From: Alphaproteobacteria bacterium
GTDB taxonomy: Bacteria; Pseudomonadota; Alphaproteobacteria; GCA-2731375
DNA: 19,884 bases
Assembly (NCBI GenBank): GCA_030746295.1
Contig: JASLMY010000072.1
Coordinates: 1-19,884, forward strand
Reading direction: 5' to 3'
The notes beneath the pieces were generated by a model. The model did no database searches. It saw only the letters and a list, made by a program, of their open reading frames with translations, and was not told where the DNA came from. Shown in pieces: positions 1 to 6,376 of this stretch (position 1 is its first letter; every line of letters starts with the position of its first letter). Both the position numbers and the translations under genes were made by a program.

Positions 1-810
1 GAGCATATCGACCCGGTCCTCGACGACCTTTGGGGCGACCCGGCGGAGGCGGCGACCTTGCGGCGCCTACGGGCCCTGATGGCCGGCGGCGCCGAGCCGC
101 GGCGGCCGTACCAGGCGCCGGTGTCGTTCCGGATCCTGCCGCGTCTGCTGGCCAGGCTGCGGCGCGCCGCCGAGGCCGCCCGGGTGGCGGCGGAGACCTC
201 GCTCTCAGCGGTGACCGACAATCCGGTCTTCCTGCCGCCCGATGGGGACCACCCTCGGGGCCGCGTCCTCAGCACCGGCGGCTTTCACAACGCCATGGCC
301 TCGCCGGCGATGGACGAGCTGGCGGCGGCCTATGCCGATTTGGCGACGCTCGCCGAGCGGTACAGCGCCAAGTTGCTGACCGGCGAAGTCTCGCGCCTGC
401 CGGACCAACTGCTCCTGGACGACGACGAGCAGAACTTCCTCGGCTGTTTGCCGATGGCCGGCGTCGGCCTGGCCGAGGCGGCCCGACACGCGGCGCAGCG
501 CACCTTCCTGCCCGCCAGCGAGAGCGGCGGCTATGCCCAGAACGACATGGCGACGCCGAACTTCTTGGCCTGGGAGCACCAGGAAGAGGCGGGCCGCTGC
601 CTCGACGGCGCTTTGGCCAGCTTGTCGTTGGTCATAGAGCGCGCCTTCGAGGTCACCGATCGGCAGGTACCCGAGGCCCTGCGGCCGTTGCTACACGAGA
701 TCCGCGAGGCGGGCCAGCCGCAGTCGGGCCCCGCCGGCCTCGCCCGGGCCAGCGAGCGCCTCTTCGCCCGCTACCGCGCCCGCATCTACGCCCCCGCTGC
801 CCCCGAGTGA
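1..810 (+). CDS. aromatic amino acid lyase (HAL/PAL family), C-terminal part; 5' end outside window
   Basis: The frame is open from the first base and ends at TGA 808-810, giving the last 269 residues of a protein normally about 500 long. Visible family marks are QAPVSFRILPR (family form Q-D-x-Y-S-x-R), TDNPVF, STGGFHNA (family form SGGNFHG) and a helical C-terminal half. Family members eliminate ammonia from histidine, phenylalanine or tyrosine using an MIO cofactor built from an Ala-Ser-Gly triad, which would lie upstream of this window. The fragment is divergent: the Tyr of YSLR is missing and the usual NQDxVS-type segment reads YAQNDMATPN. Family membership is fairly sure, but calling it hutH is not justified; a tyrosine or other aromatic lyase, or an inactive relative, is possible. 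It converges on the SDR/P450 pair with 20 bp between stops. Confidence 0.82.
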   Translation, partial: EHIDPVLDDLWGDPAEAATLRRLRALMAGGAEPRRPYQAPVSFRILPRLLARLRRAAEAARVAAETSLSAVTDNPVFLPPDGDHPRGRVLSTGGFHNAMASPAMDELAAAYADLATLAERYSAKLLTGEVSRLPDQLLLDDDEQNFLGCLPMAGVGLAEAARHAAQRTFLPASESGGYAQNDMATPNFLAWEHQEEAGRCLDGALASLSLVIERAFEVTDRQVPEALRPLLHEIREAGQPQSGPAGLARASERLFARYRARIYAPAAPE

Positions 811-833
811 GCCGGCCATCGGGGCCTCGCTCA
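808..833. terminator. possible hairpin between convergent stops
   Basis: TGAGC (808-812) and GCTCA (829-833) are inverted repeats that contain both stop codons, with a GC-rich imperfect interior. There is no T-run on either strand, so this is a weak candidate for a shared bidirectional terminator. Confidence 0.2.
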
Positions 834-1589
834 GAGCATCCAGCGGCCGCCGTCGATCAGGATCGTCTGGCCGGTGATATAGCGGGCGTCCTCGCTGGCG
901 AGAAAGGCGACGACGCCGGCAACGTCCTCCGGCGCGCCGACATAGCCAAGCGGCACGCTGGAGCGGATCCGATCGATCACTTCTAGCTTCAGGCGGTCAT
1001 GCGCCCGGGTCCGGATCGCGCCGGGTGCGACCGCGTTGACGGTGACGCCGGCCGGCGCCAGCTCACGGGCCAGCGCCCGGGTGAAGCCGACGACGCCCAT
1101 CTTGGCAGCGGCATAGTCGGCGAGGCCGATGTCGCCGAAGAAGGCGGATTCGGTCGACATGTTGACGATCCGGCCCTGGCCGCGCGCGCGCATCCCCGGC
1201 GCCACCAGGCGCGAGGCGCGCAGCGTTGCGAAGAGCGAGACCTCGACGACGAAGCGCCAGGTCGCCTCCTCCGACTCGTGGAACTCGCTGGCCCGCTCAC
1301 GGGCGCTTTGGCCGACGTTGTTGAAGAGGATGTCGACCGGACCCAGTGCATCCTGCAGGCGCCCGAAGGCATCCACCACGGCATCCGCGTCGGTGCAGTC
1401 GACCGCCAGCGCCAAGGCGCGCCGTCCCAGCGCCTCGACCGCCACAGCGACCTCGGCCACGGCCTCTGCCTCGATATCCAGGAGGGCGAGATCGGCGCCC
1501 TCCTCGGCCAATCTCAAGGCGCTCGCCCGGCCGATGCCGTTGCCGGCCCCGGTGACCACCGCGCACTTGCCGTCGAGGCGGCCGCCCAC
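831..1589 (-). CDS. SDR family NAD(P)-dependent oxidoreductase
   Basis: A classical short-chain dehydrogenase/reductase of 252 residues. In order it shows the nucleotide-binding TGAGNGIG (13-20), an acidic D38 after beta-2 that suggests NAD(H) preference, NNVG (90-93), catalytic Ser145, Tyr159 and Lys163 (YAAAK), the NAVAPGAIRT loop and the usual C-terminal GQTILIDGG. Length is normal for the family. I chose GTG at 1589; a TTG at 1598 overlapping the P450 TGA is the alternative. The frame stays open further upstream, but that part is antisense-free overlap with the P450 gene and has no SDR homology. It follows the P450 by 5 bp, so the two are cotranscribed, and it probably oxidises or reduces an alcohol/ketone made or used by the P450. 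The substrate is unknown. Confidence 0.9.
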   Translation of the reverse strand: MGGRLDGKCAVVTGAGNGIGRASALRLAEEGADLALLDIEAEAVAEVAVAVEALGRRALALAVDCTDADAVVDAFGRLQDALGPVDILFNNVGQSARERASEFHESEEATWRFVVEVSLFATLRASRLVAPGMRARGQGRIVNMSTESAFFGDIGLADYAAAKMGVVGFTRALARELAPAGVTVNAVAPGAIRTRAHDRLKLEVIDRIRSSVPLGYVGAPEDVAGVVAFLASEDARYITGQTILIDGGRWML

Positions 1590-1594
1590 CGCCC

Positions 1595-2764
1595 TCAAGC
1601 CGCCTCGAAGAGGATCGGATAACGCTCCAGCCCGCGGATCAGCGCCCCGTCGAGGCGGGTCGGCGCCGCCGCCGGGTCGGGCCCCAGCCATTTGAAGCGG
1701 CGGCAGGCGATCTCGGTGAAGATGCGGGCCTCGAGCCTGGCTAGTGGCGCGCCCAGGCAATAGTGGATGCCGTAGCCGAAGCCGAAATGCGCATTCGGCT
1801 GGCGGGTGGAATCGAAGCGGTCGGGCTCGGGGAAGGCGTCACCGTCGCGGTTCGCCGCCCCCCACAGCAGCGCCACCTTGGCGTCCGCCGGGATCGTCCG
1901 GCCGCCGACCTCCACCGCTTCCGTTGTCGTGCGGAAGACAAACTGCACCGGGCCGTCGTAGCGCAACACCTCCTCGATCATGCCGGGGATCAGCGCGGGC
2001 TCGGCCTGCACCCGGGCCCGCTCCTCCGGCAAATCGAAGAGCACCAGGGCGGCGTTGGTGATCAGGTTGGTGGTGGTCTCGTTGCCGGCGACCAGCAAGA
2101 GCTGGCAGAAGTTCAAGATCTCGAGCTCGGTCAGCGCATCCTCGCCCTCGGCGGCCGCCACCAGCAGCGAGATCAGATCGTCCGCGGGCCGGCGCCGGCG
2201 CTCGGCGATCATCCGGGCGAAGCAGTCTCGGAACTCTTCCCAGCATTCGTCATAGCGGGCCCGGTCGCGCACCGCCTCGGTGCTGGAGACGAAGGCCACG
2301 AACTCGTCCGACCAGCGCTTGAAGTCGTCGCGCCGCTCGGGCGCCACGCCCAGAAGCTCGGCGATGACGATCACCGGTAGCGGGAAGGCCAGGTCCGCCA
2401 CCAGCTCGAACGCGCCCTTGGTGACGACGGCGTCCAGCAGTTCCCCGACGACCTCGTGAATGCGCGGCGTCAGCTCCTCGACGACGCGGGGCGTGAAGGC
2501 GCGGCCGACGAGGCCGCGCAATCGCGTGTGCACGGGCGGGTCCCGGGTGATCATCTGCGCCAGCGGCTGGCGGGCGGGGCCGACGCCCTGGGCCGAGGAG
2601 AAGACGGCGGTGTTGCGGGCCGCGTCGAAGACGTCCCGGTAGCGGCTGAGCGCCCAGAGATCGGTTCGCTCGTTCCAATAGACCGGGGCCTCGCGGCGAA
2701 GCCAGTCGTAGTAGGGATAGGGATCGAGAATCACCTCAGCCGCGAAGGGATCGTACTCTTCCAC
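1595..2764 (-). CDS. cytochrome P450
   Basis: A soluble bacterial class I type P450 of about 389 residues. Numbered from GTG 2764 it has the C-helix HTRLRG, the I-helix oxygen-activation motif AGNETT (226-231), the K-helix ExxR (E265-R268), and the heme loop FGFGYGIHYCLG with the thiolate ligand Cys336. There is no membrane anchor. GTG 2764 sits 8 nt after a GAGG; GTG 2770 is also possible but lies only 2 nt from that GAGG. It should insert oxygen into a small organic substrate using an external ferredoxin and reductase, neither of which is in the window. It leads a two-gene unit with the SDR. Substrate cannot be predicted. Confidence 0.93.
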   Translation of the reverse strand: MEEYDPFAAEVILDPYPYYDWLRREAPVYWNERTDLWALSRYRDVFDAARNTAVFSSAQGVGPARQPLAQMITRDPPVHTRLRGLVGRAFTPRVVEELTPRIHEVVGELLDAVVTKGAFELVADLAFPLPVIVIAELLGVAPERRDDFKRWSDEFVAFVSSTEAVRDRARYDECWEEFRDCFARMIAERRRRPADDLISLLVAAAEGEDALTELEILNFCQLLLVAGNETTTNLITNAALVLFDLPEERARVQAEPALIPGMIEEVLRYDGPVQFVFRTTTEAVEVGGRTIPADAKVALLWGAANRDGDAFPEPDRFDSTRQPNAHFGFGYGIHYCLGAPLARLEARIFTEIACRRFKWLGPDPAAAPTRLDGALIRGLERYPILFEAA

Positions 2765-2895
2765 AAGCACTGCCTCACGCTTGCTGTCTTGCTCCGCGCA
2801 GAATGCGGCGAGGCCGACGGTGTGGCAAGCCTCGTCGCGCTTGTCCTTGGGTCGCGTTCCCCTATGGCGACTCTCGCCTTCGAGCCGATCGACGC

Positions 2896-2970
2896 CGTCA
2901 TTGCGAGCGAGCGAAGCGAGCGCGGCAATCCAGTCTGGATCGCCACGGCGCTAGGCGCCTTGCGATGACG
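2896..2970. repeat. REP-like palindromic intergenic repeat
   Basis: A 75-bp element bounded by CGTCATTGCGAG and its near-inverse CTTGCGATGACG. Inside are AGCGAGCGAAGCGAGCG, a tight palindrome GGCAATCCAG/TCTGGATCGCC and GGCGC-TAG-GCGCC. The outer phrase CGTCATTGCGAGCGAAG followed by GCAATCCAG is a common dispersed repeat of alphaproteobacterial genomes. It lies upstream of the P450 gene and downstream of the DUF302 gene, where it could act as a transcript-end structure. Confidence 0.7.
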
Positions 2971-2979
2971 GCGCGTGGA

Positions 2980-3002
2980 CGGCGGACGAACGCAGTCCGC
3001 CG
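2980..3002. terminator. perfect stem-loop just after the DUF302 gene
   Basis: CGGCGGAC (2980-2987) and GTCCGCCG (2995-3002) form a perfect 8-bp stem with a 7-nt loop, 8 nt beyond the DUF302 stop. No T-run follows on the minus strand, so termination would be weak or factor-assisted; it may instead protect the mRNA 3' end. Confidence 0.4.
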
Positions 3003-3010
3003 ATGCCGCG

Positions 3011-3478
3011 TCAGGGCGCCGTCGCCTGCTTGGCGATGGCGGCGAAGATCGGGTCGAGCTCGGCCGCCATGGCGTCGAGCTCGGCGCTACCGTAGGGCTG
3101 GAAGACGGCGCTCGGGCTTCGGTAGGTGAGCGTCGCGGTGCCGTCGGCGTTCTCGGTCAGATAGAAACGCAACGGCGCCTCGATGCCGGCCGGAACGCTG
3201 GCTTTCAGCATGCGGACGGCAAAGTCGTTGCGGTAGACGCCGAAGACCGCATTGCCGGCGATCTTCACCTTGCGGCGCGAGGCCCCGACCGAGGCGCTGG
3301 CCCGGCCGACGAGGCCCATGTTGTTGGCCTCGATTGCCTTCTCCAGCCGCTCCCAGAGCTGACCGAAGCTGTGCTTGGTCGGGATGACGTTGGTTCCCGG
3401 ATAGGGGTAGCCGTTGTCCGCGGCGGCGGGTCCGGCGGCGACAAGAACAGCGAGGACGGCGGCGATGAGTAGGCGCAT
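3011..3478 (-). CDS. DUF302 domain-containing protein, secreted
   Basis: A 155-residue protein with a clear Sec signal peptide: MRLL, a hydrophobic stretch of alanine, valine and leucine, and likely cleavage after AAA near residue 21. The mature part is a complete DUF302 domain: GLVGRASAS, then NAVFGVYRNDFAVRML, then LRFYLTENADG and the terminal FQPYG. ATG 3478 follows GGAAGGGAG by 8 nt, which fixes the start; the frame is open much further upstream but nothing there resembles the family. DUF302 has no settled biochemical role. The signal peptide places this copy in the periplasm, or outside if released. It stands alone, with palindromic repeats on both sides. Confidence 0.9.
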   Translation of the reverse strand: MRLLIAAVLAVLVAAGPAAADNGYPYPGTNVIPTKHSFGQLWERLEKAIEANNMGLVGRASASVGASRRKVKIAGNAVFGVYRNDFAVRMLKASVPAGIEAPLRFYLTENADGTATLTYRSPSAVFQPYGSAELDAMAAELDPIFAAIAKQATAP

Positions 3479-3590
3479 GAACGAAGCTCCCTTCCGGCGC
3501 TCATATTCGAGACACAGAATGTAACGAACCGCCCCGGCCCCGAAAGCCGCCTCACCAAGAAGTGACCGATTCTCCCTGTCGCACTTCGTC

Positions 3591-3623
3591 ATTCCGGACA
3601 GCGCGTCAGCGCCGACCCGGAAT
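3591..3623. repeat. short palindromic repeat (ATTCCGG...CCGGAAT)
   Basis: ATTCCGG (3591-3597) pairs perfectly with CCGGAAT (3617-3623), with an inner GCGC-GTCA-GCGC. The surrounding text CGTCATTCCGG...CCGGAATCCA matches the layout of a second widespread alphaproteobacterial intergenic repeat type. It sits in the 283-bp gap between the divergent DUF302 and antitoxin genes. Confidence 0.55.
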
Positions 3624-3717
3624 CCAAGGTCAACGGAAGCTGCCGTCGCGGGGTGCCAACGCAGCCGAGCGTGCCCTTGTCGTTTCGCGGTCCCCGCCTT
3701 GCTCGAGATGCGGCAGA

Positions 3718-3744
3718 TGACTATCTTGACTATCCTGACCATGG
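3718..3744 (+). promoter_or_regulatory. three 9-bp tandem repeats upstream of the antitoxin: likely operator/promoter
   Basis: TGACTATCT, TGACTATCC and TGACCATGG follow one another without a gap. The junction of the first two creates TTGACT, a -35-like hexamer. The array ends 17 bp before the antitoxin ATG. Phd/YefM antitoxins usually repress their own operon through repeated sites at this position, so this is the natural operator candidate. A good -10 is not obvious, because the transcript leader would be very short. Confidence 0.5.
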
Positions 3745-3761
3745 GTCGAGAGGACAGATAC

Positions 3762-4016
3762 ATGAGCGCCGATGCTTGGACGGTCGCCGAGGCGAAGGCG
3801 AAGTTCAGCGAGCTGATCGAGAAAGCTCGCACCGAAGGGCCGCAGACGATCACGCGAAAGGGCCGGACAGCGGTCGTCGTTGTCGCCACGGAGGAGTGGG
3901 AACGGAAGACCAAGCGCACCGGCAATCTCGCCGAGTTCTTCGCCGCTTCGCCGCTGCGCGGCTCGGAGCTCGAGGTCGAGCGGACCAAGGGCGGCGTGCG
4001 GAAACCCGACCTGTGA
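3762..4016 (+). CDS. type II antitoxin, Phd/YefM family
   Basis: An 84-residue antitoxin. The N-terminal half has the Phd/YefM DNA-binding fold signature WTVAEAKAKFSELIEKA followed by ITRKGRTAVVVVATEEW. The C-terminal third, NLAEFFAASPLRG onward, is the charged toxin-binding segment. ATG 3762 follows GAGAGGA by 7 nt; ATG 3741 in the same frame is a weaker option that would fall inside the tandem repeats. The stop overlaps the toxin start as GTGA. It should neutralise the PIN toxin and repress the operon. The module is slightly less GC-rich than its neighbours, consistent with mobility. Confidence 0.9.
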   Translation: MSADAWTVAEAKAKFSELIEKARTEGPQTITRKGRTAVVVVATEEWERKTKRTGNLAEFFAASPLRGSELEVERTKGGVRKPDL

Positions 4017-4438
4017 GTTTTCTCCTCGACACGAACGTCGTCTCCGAGTGGGTGAAGCCGCGCCCCGACCCAGGCGTCGTCGGCTGGCTGGAGGCCGTGG
4101 ACGAGGATCGCGTCTTCCTCAGCGTCATAACGCTCGCGGAACTTCGCCATGGGGTCGACCGCATGGCAACCGGCGACCGCCGCCAGCGGATCGACGAATG
4201 GCTCCGGGACGCGTTGCCCCTACGGTTTGAAGGCAGGGTCCTGGCGATCGACGAGGCGGTTGCCGATGCCTGGGGCTGCGTCATGGCCGAGCGCGAGGCG
4301 ATTGGGCGGCGCCTGGAACCCATGGACGCGTTCATCGCGGCAACGGCCAAGGTCCACGATCTCGCGGTCGTGACCCGGAACACGTCCGACTTCGAGCCGT
4401 CGGCAACGGTGGTCCTCAACCCCTGGCAGCGGACCTAA
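4013..4438 (+). CDS. vapC: type II toxin, VapC-family PIN-domain ribonuclease
   Basis: A full-length 141-residue PIN domain. The acidic metal-binding set is intact: Asp6 in LLDTNVVSE, Glu43 in LAELRHG, Asp105 in MDAFIAATA and Asp126 in TRNTSDF, with Asn123 nearby. The start is GTG 4013, overlapping the antitoxin TGA by 4 bp, so translation is probably coupled. Family members cleave RNA, often tRNA or rRNA, in a Mg-dependent way; the target here is unknown. All catalytic residues are present, so it is probably active. The tone of the sequence (FLLDTNVVSEWVKPRPDP) is closest to the FitB-like branch. Confidence 0.92.
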   Translation: MSFLLDTNVVSEWVKPRPDPGVVGWLEAVDEDRVFLSVITLAELRHGVDRMATGDRRQRIDEWLRDALPLRFEGRVLAIDEAVADAWGCVMAEREAIGRRLEPMDAFIAATAKVHDLAVVTRNTSDFEPSATVVLNPWQRT

Positions 4439-4663
4439 GAACTGCTAGGCGGACCCCTGGAAGATCCGCCGCTGCTCCAGCCATGTACCTCCGGGTCCTG
4501 AAAGACCCCCGCGCGTTGCCGCCCTCGGGCCAGTCCAGCCCCACCGCCGGCCCGGTCGAACGCTCCAGCATCGTCCCGCCCCCCTGCCGTCAACGGTTTC
4601 TGGATCAGCTAAGCAAGCCGCCAGAATTCAAGTCGACGGGGAAGGTGATTTTGAGGCGCGGCA
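4439..4663. other. intergenic region after vapC, no gene recognised
   Basis: These 225 bp separate the convergent vapC and hyuB genes. GGCGGA (4448-4453) and TCCGCC (4465-4470) form a 6-bp stem shortly after vapC without a T-run, a weak terminator candidate for vapC. The rest contains no recognisable gene on either strand and no clear terminator for the hyuB operon. Confidence 0.4.
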
Positions 4664-6376
4664 TCAGCCCCGCAGTTTCGCGGTCGTCGTCTCGTCCACG
4701 ACACCGTCGGCACCAACGACGACGCCATAGTCGCGAGCAGCCGCTTCCGCGCTGACGAGGCCGAGGCGGACGTCCTCGGCGACGCGGCCGGGATCGCGCG
4801 CGGTGGCCTCGCCGTAGCCGCCGCCGCCCGGCATCTCGACGATCAGGCGGTCGCCGGCCGGGATCACCTGGAAGCCTTTGTGGCGGAGCTCCGTGCCCGA
4901 GGCGAGGCCGATGCGCCCGTTGGCGCCGGGGCCGGCGCCGTCGCGGCCGCGGGCGGGGAAGAGGACGCGCTCGAAGCTGGCGAAGATGCCGAAGGGCGCG
5001 GCTTCCCGGCTCGAGATCACCATGGTCTGGCCGAGGCCGCCGCGCTCGGTGCCGGGGCCGCCCGAATCGGCGCGGTAGTCCTTCTGCCAGACGACCAAGG
5101 GCGTGATCGCCTCGGTGATCTCCACCGGCACGTTGCGCACGCCGCTCGGGAACGGGGTCGCCGAGAGGCCGTCCTGTTTCGGCCGGGCGCCCGCACCGCC
5201 GGAATGAAAGCTGATCACCATGAAGGGCGTGGTGCCGTCGCCGGGCCGGCCCGTCAGGCCGTGGCCGGCACCGAGGCGCAAATTCCACAAGTTCGAGGTA
5301 CCCTCCGCCGGTACCCGGTCGGGCAAGGCCTGGTGCAGGCAGCCGAAGACGACGTCCGGCAACATGTGGCCGATGGTCGAGCGGGCCACCACGGCGGCCG
5401 GGAAGGGCGCGTTGACGATGGTGTTCTCGGGCGCCGTCACGCGGATCGCGTCGAGGGTGCCGGCATTGTTGGGGATCTCCGGTGCCACCACGCATTTGAC
5501 GCCGAAGGCGGTATAGGCCTCGGTGTAGCAGAGGGGGCAGTTGATGCCGCGCTCCGAGGTGCCCGACGAGCCGGTGTAGTCGACCACGATCTCGTCCTCG
5601 GCGATGGTGAGCGTGCCGACGAGGTCGATCGGCTCTTCATAGCCGTCGATCCGCATTTCCGCGCGCCAACTGCCCTTGGGCAGCGCGCCGATCGCGTCTG
5701 CCATGGCGCGGCGGCTCTGGCCGATGATGTGGGCGCCGAGGACATCGAGGTCTTCAAGCCCGTATTCCGCCATCATGTCGAGCAAGCGCCGGGCACCGGT
5801 CTCGTTGCAGGCCATCAGGGCATAGATGTCGCCCTCCACCTGAACCGGCTCGCGAACGTTGGCGCGGATCAACTTCAAGAGCCACTCGTCGACGACGCCG
5901 GCCCGGGCCAGCGGCATGATCGGGATATAGAGGCCCTCGTGAAAGACCTGGCGGCCGTCCGGCGACATGCCGACGCCGCCGATGTCGACAAGGTGGCTGG
6001 TGCAGGCGAAGAGGGCGACCGGCCGGCCATCGCGGAAGGTCGGCGAGACCACGGTCAGGTCGTGCAGGTGGCCGGTGCCCTTCCAGGGGTCGTTGGTGAT
6101 GAAGACGTCGCCCTCGGCCATCTCTGCCACCGGAAAGACGTCCAAAAAATGGCGCACCGCCCGGGCCATGGAGTTGATGTGGCCGGGCGTGCCGGTGACG
6201 GCTTGTGCCAGCATGTCACCCGAGGTCGCGAAGACCCCCGCCGATAGGTCGCCGGCCTCGCGCGTCGAGGTCGAGAAGGCGGTCCGGACCAAGGTCTGGG
6301 CCTGCTCCTCGACGACCGAGATCAGCCGGTTCCACATCACCTGCAGGCGGATCTCGTCCATCGTCGGTGCGGTCAT
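4664..6376 (-). CDS. hyuB: hydantoinase B/oxoprolinase family protein
   Basis: A full-length 570-residue HyuB subunit. Recognisable blocks are EIRLQVMWNRLISVVEEQA at the N-terminus, STSTREAGDLSAGVF, GTPGHINSM, GDVFITNDPWKGTGHLHDL, a central DYTGSSGTSERGINCP and the Gly-rich C-terminal VEMPGGGGYGEA. With HyuA it forms an ATP-dependent amidohydrolase for cyclic amides: N-methylhydantoin, 5-oxoproline or related substrates, or acetone/acetophenone-type carboxylases in some members. ATG 6376 overlaps the hyuA TGA by 4 bp (ATGA), so the subunits are made together. The substrate cannot be assigned from sequence. It is the last gene of the operon. Confidence 0.93.
   Translation of the reverse strand: MTAPTMDEIRLQVMWNRLISVVEEQAQTLVRTAFSTSTREAGDLSAGVFATSGDMLAQAVTGTPGHINSMARAVRHFLDVFPVAEMAEGDVFITNDPWKGTGHLHDLTVVSPTFRDGRPVALFACTSHLVDIGGVGMSPDGRQVFHEGLYIPIMPLARAGVVDEWLLKLIRANVREPVQVEGDIYALMACNETGARRLLDMMAEYGLEDLDVLGAHIIGQSRRAMADAIGALPKGSWRAEMRIDGYEEPIDLVGTLTIAEDEIVVDYTGSSGTSERGINCPLCYTEAYTAFGVKCVVAPEIPNNAGTLDAIRVTAPENTIVNAPFPAAVVARSTIGHMLPDVVFGCLHQALPDRVPAEGTSNLWNLRLGAGHGLTGRPGDGTTPFMVISFHSGGAGARPKQDGLSATPFPSGVRNVPVEITEAITPLVVWQKDYRADSGGPGTERGGLGQTMVISSREAAPFGIFASFERVLFPARGRDGAGPGANGRIGLASGTELRHKGFQVIPAGDRLIVEMPGGGGYGEATARDPGRVAEDVRLGLVSAEAAARDYGVVVGADGVVDETTTAKLRG

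Noticed and set aside
2731..2946. A 71-codon minus-strand frame with AIQTGLPRSLRSLAMT
   Set aside because: This is the translation of the REP-like repeat, a well-known false gene call in alphaproteobacteria.
3479..4150. A 224-codon minus-strand extension in frame with the DUF302 gene
   Set aside because: It overlaps the antitoxin and toxin genes on the opposite strand, has no family resemblance, and the signal peptide with a good ribosome site fixes the start at 3478.
4439..4663. Possible transposase or integrase remnant beside the toxin-antitoxin pair
   Set aside because: I translated both strands by eye and found no catalytic motif, terminal inverted repeat or target duplication.
4880..6247. 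A 455-codon plus-strand open frame
   Set aside because: It is antisense to hyuB; no recognisable domain and a composition typical of a shadow frame.
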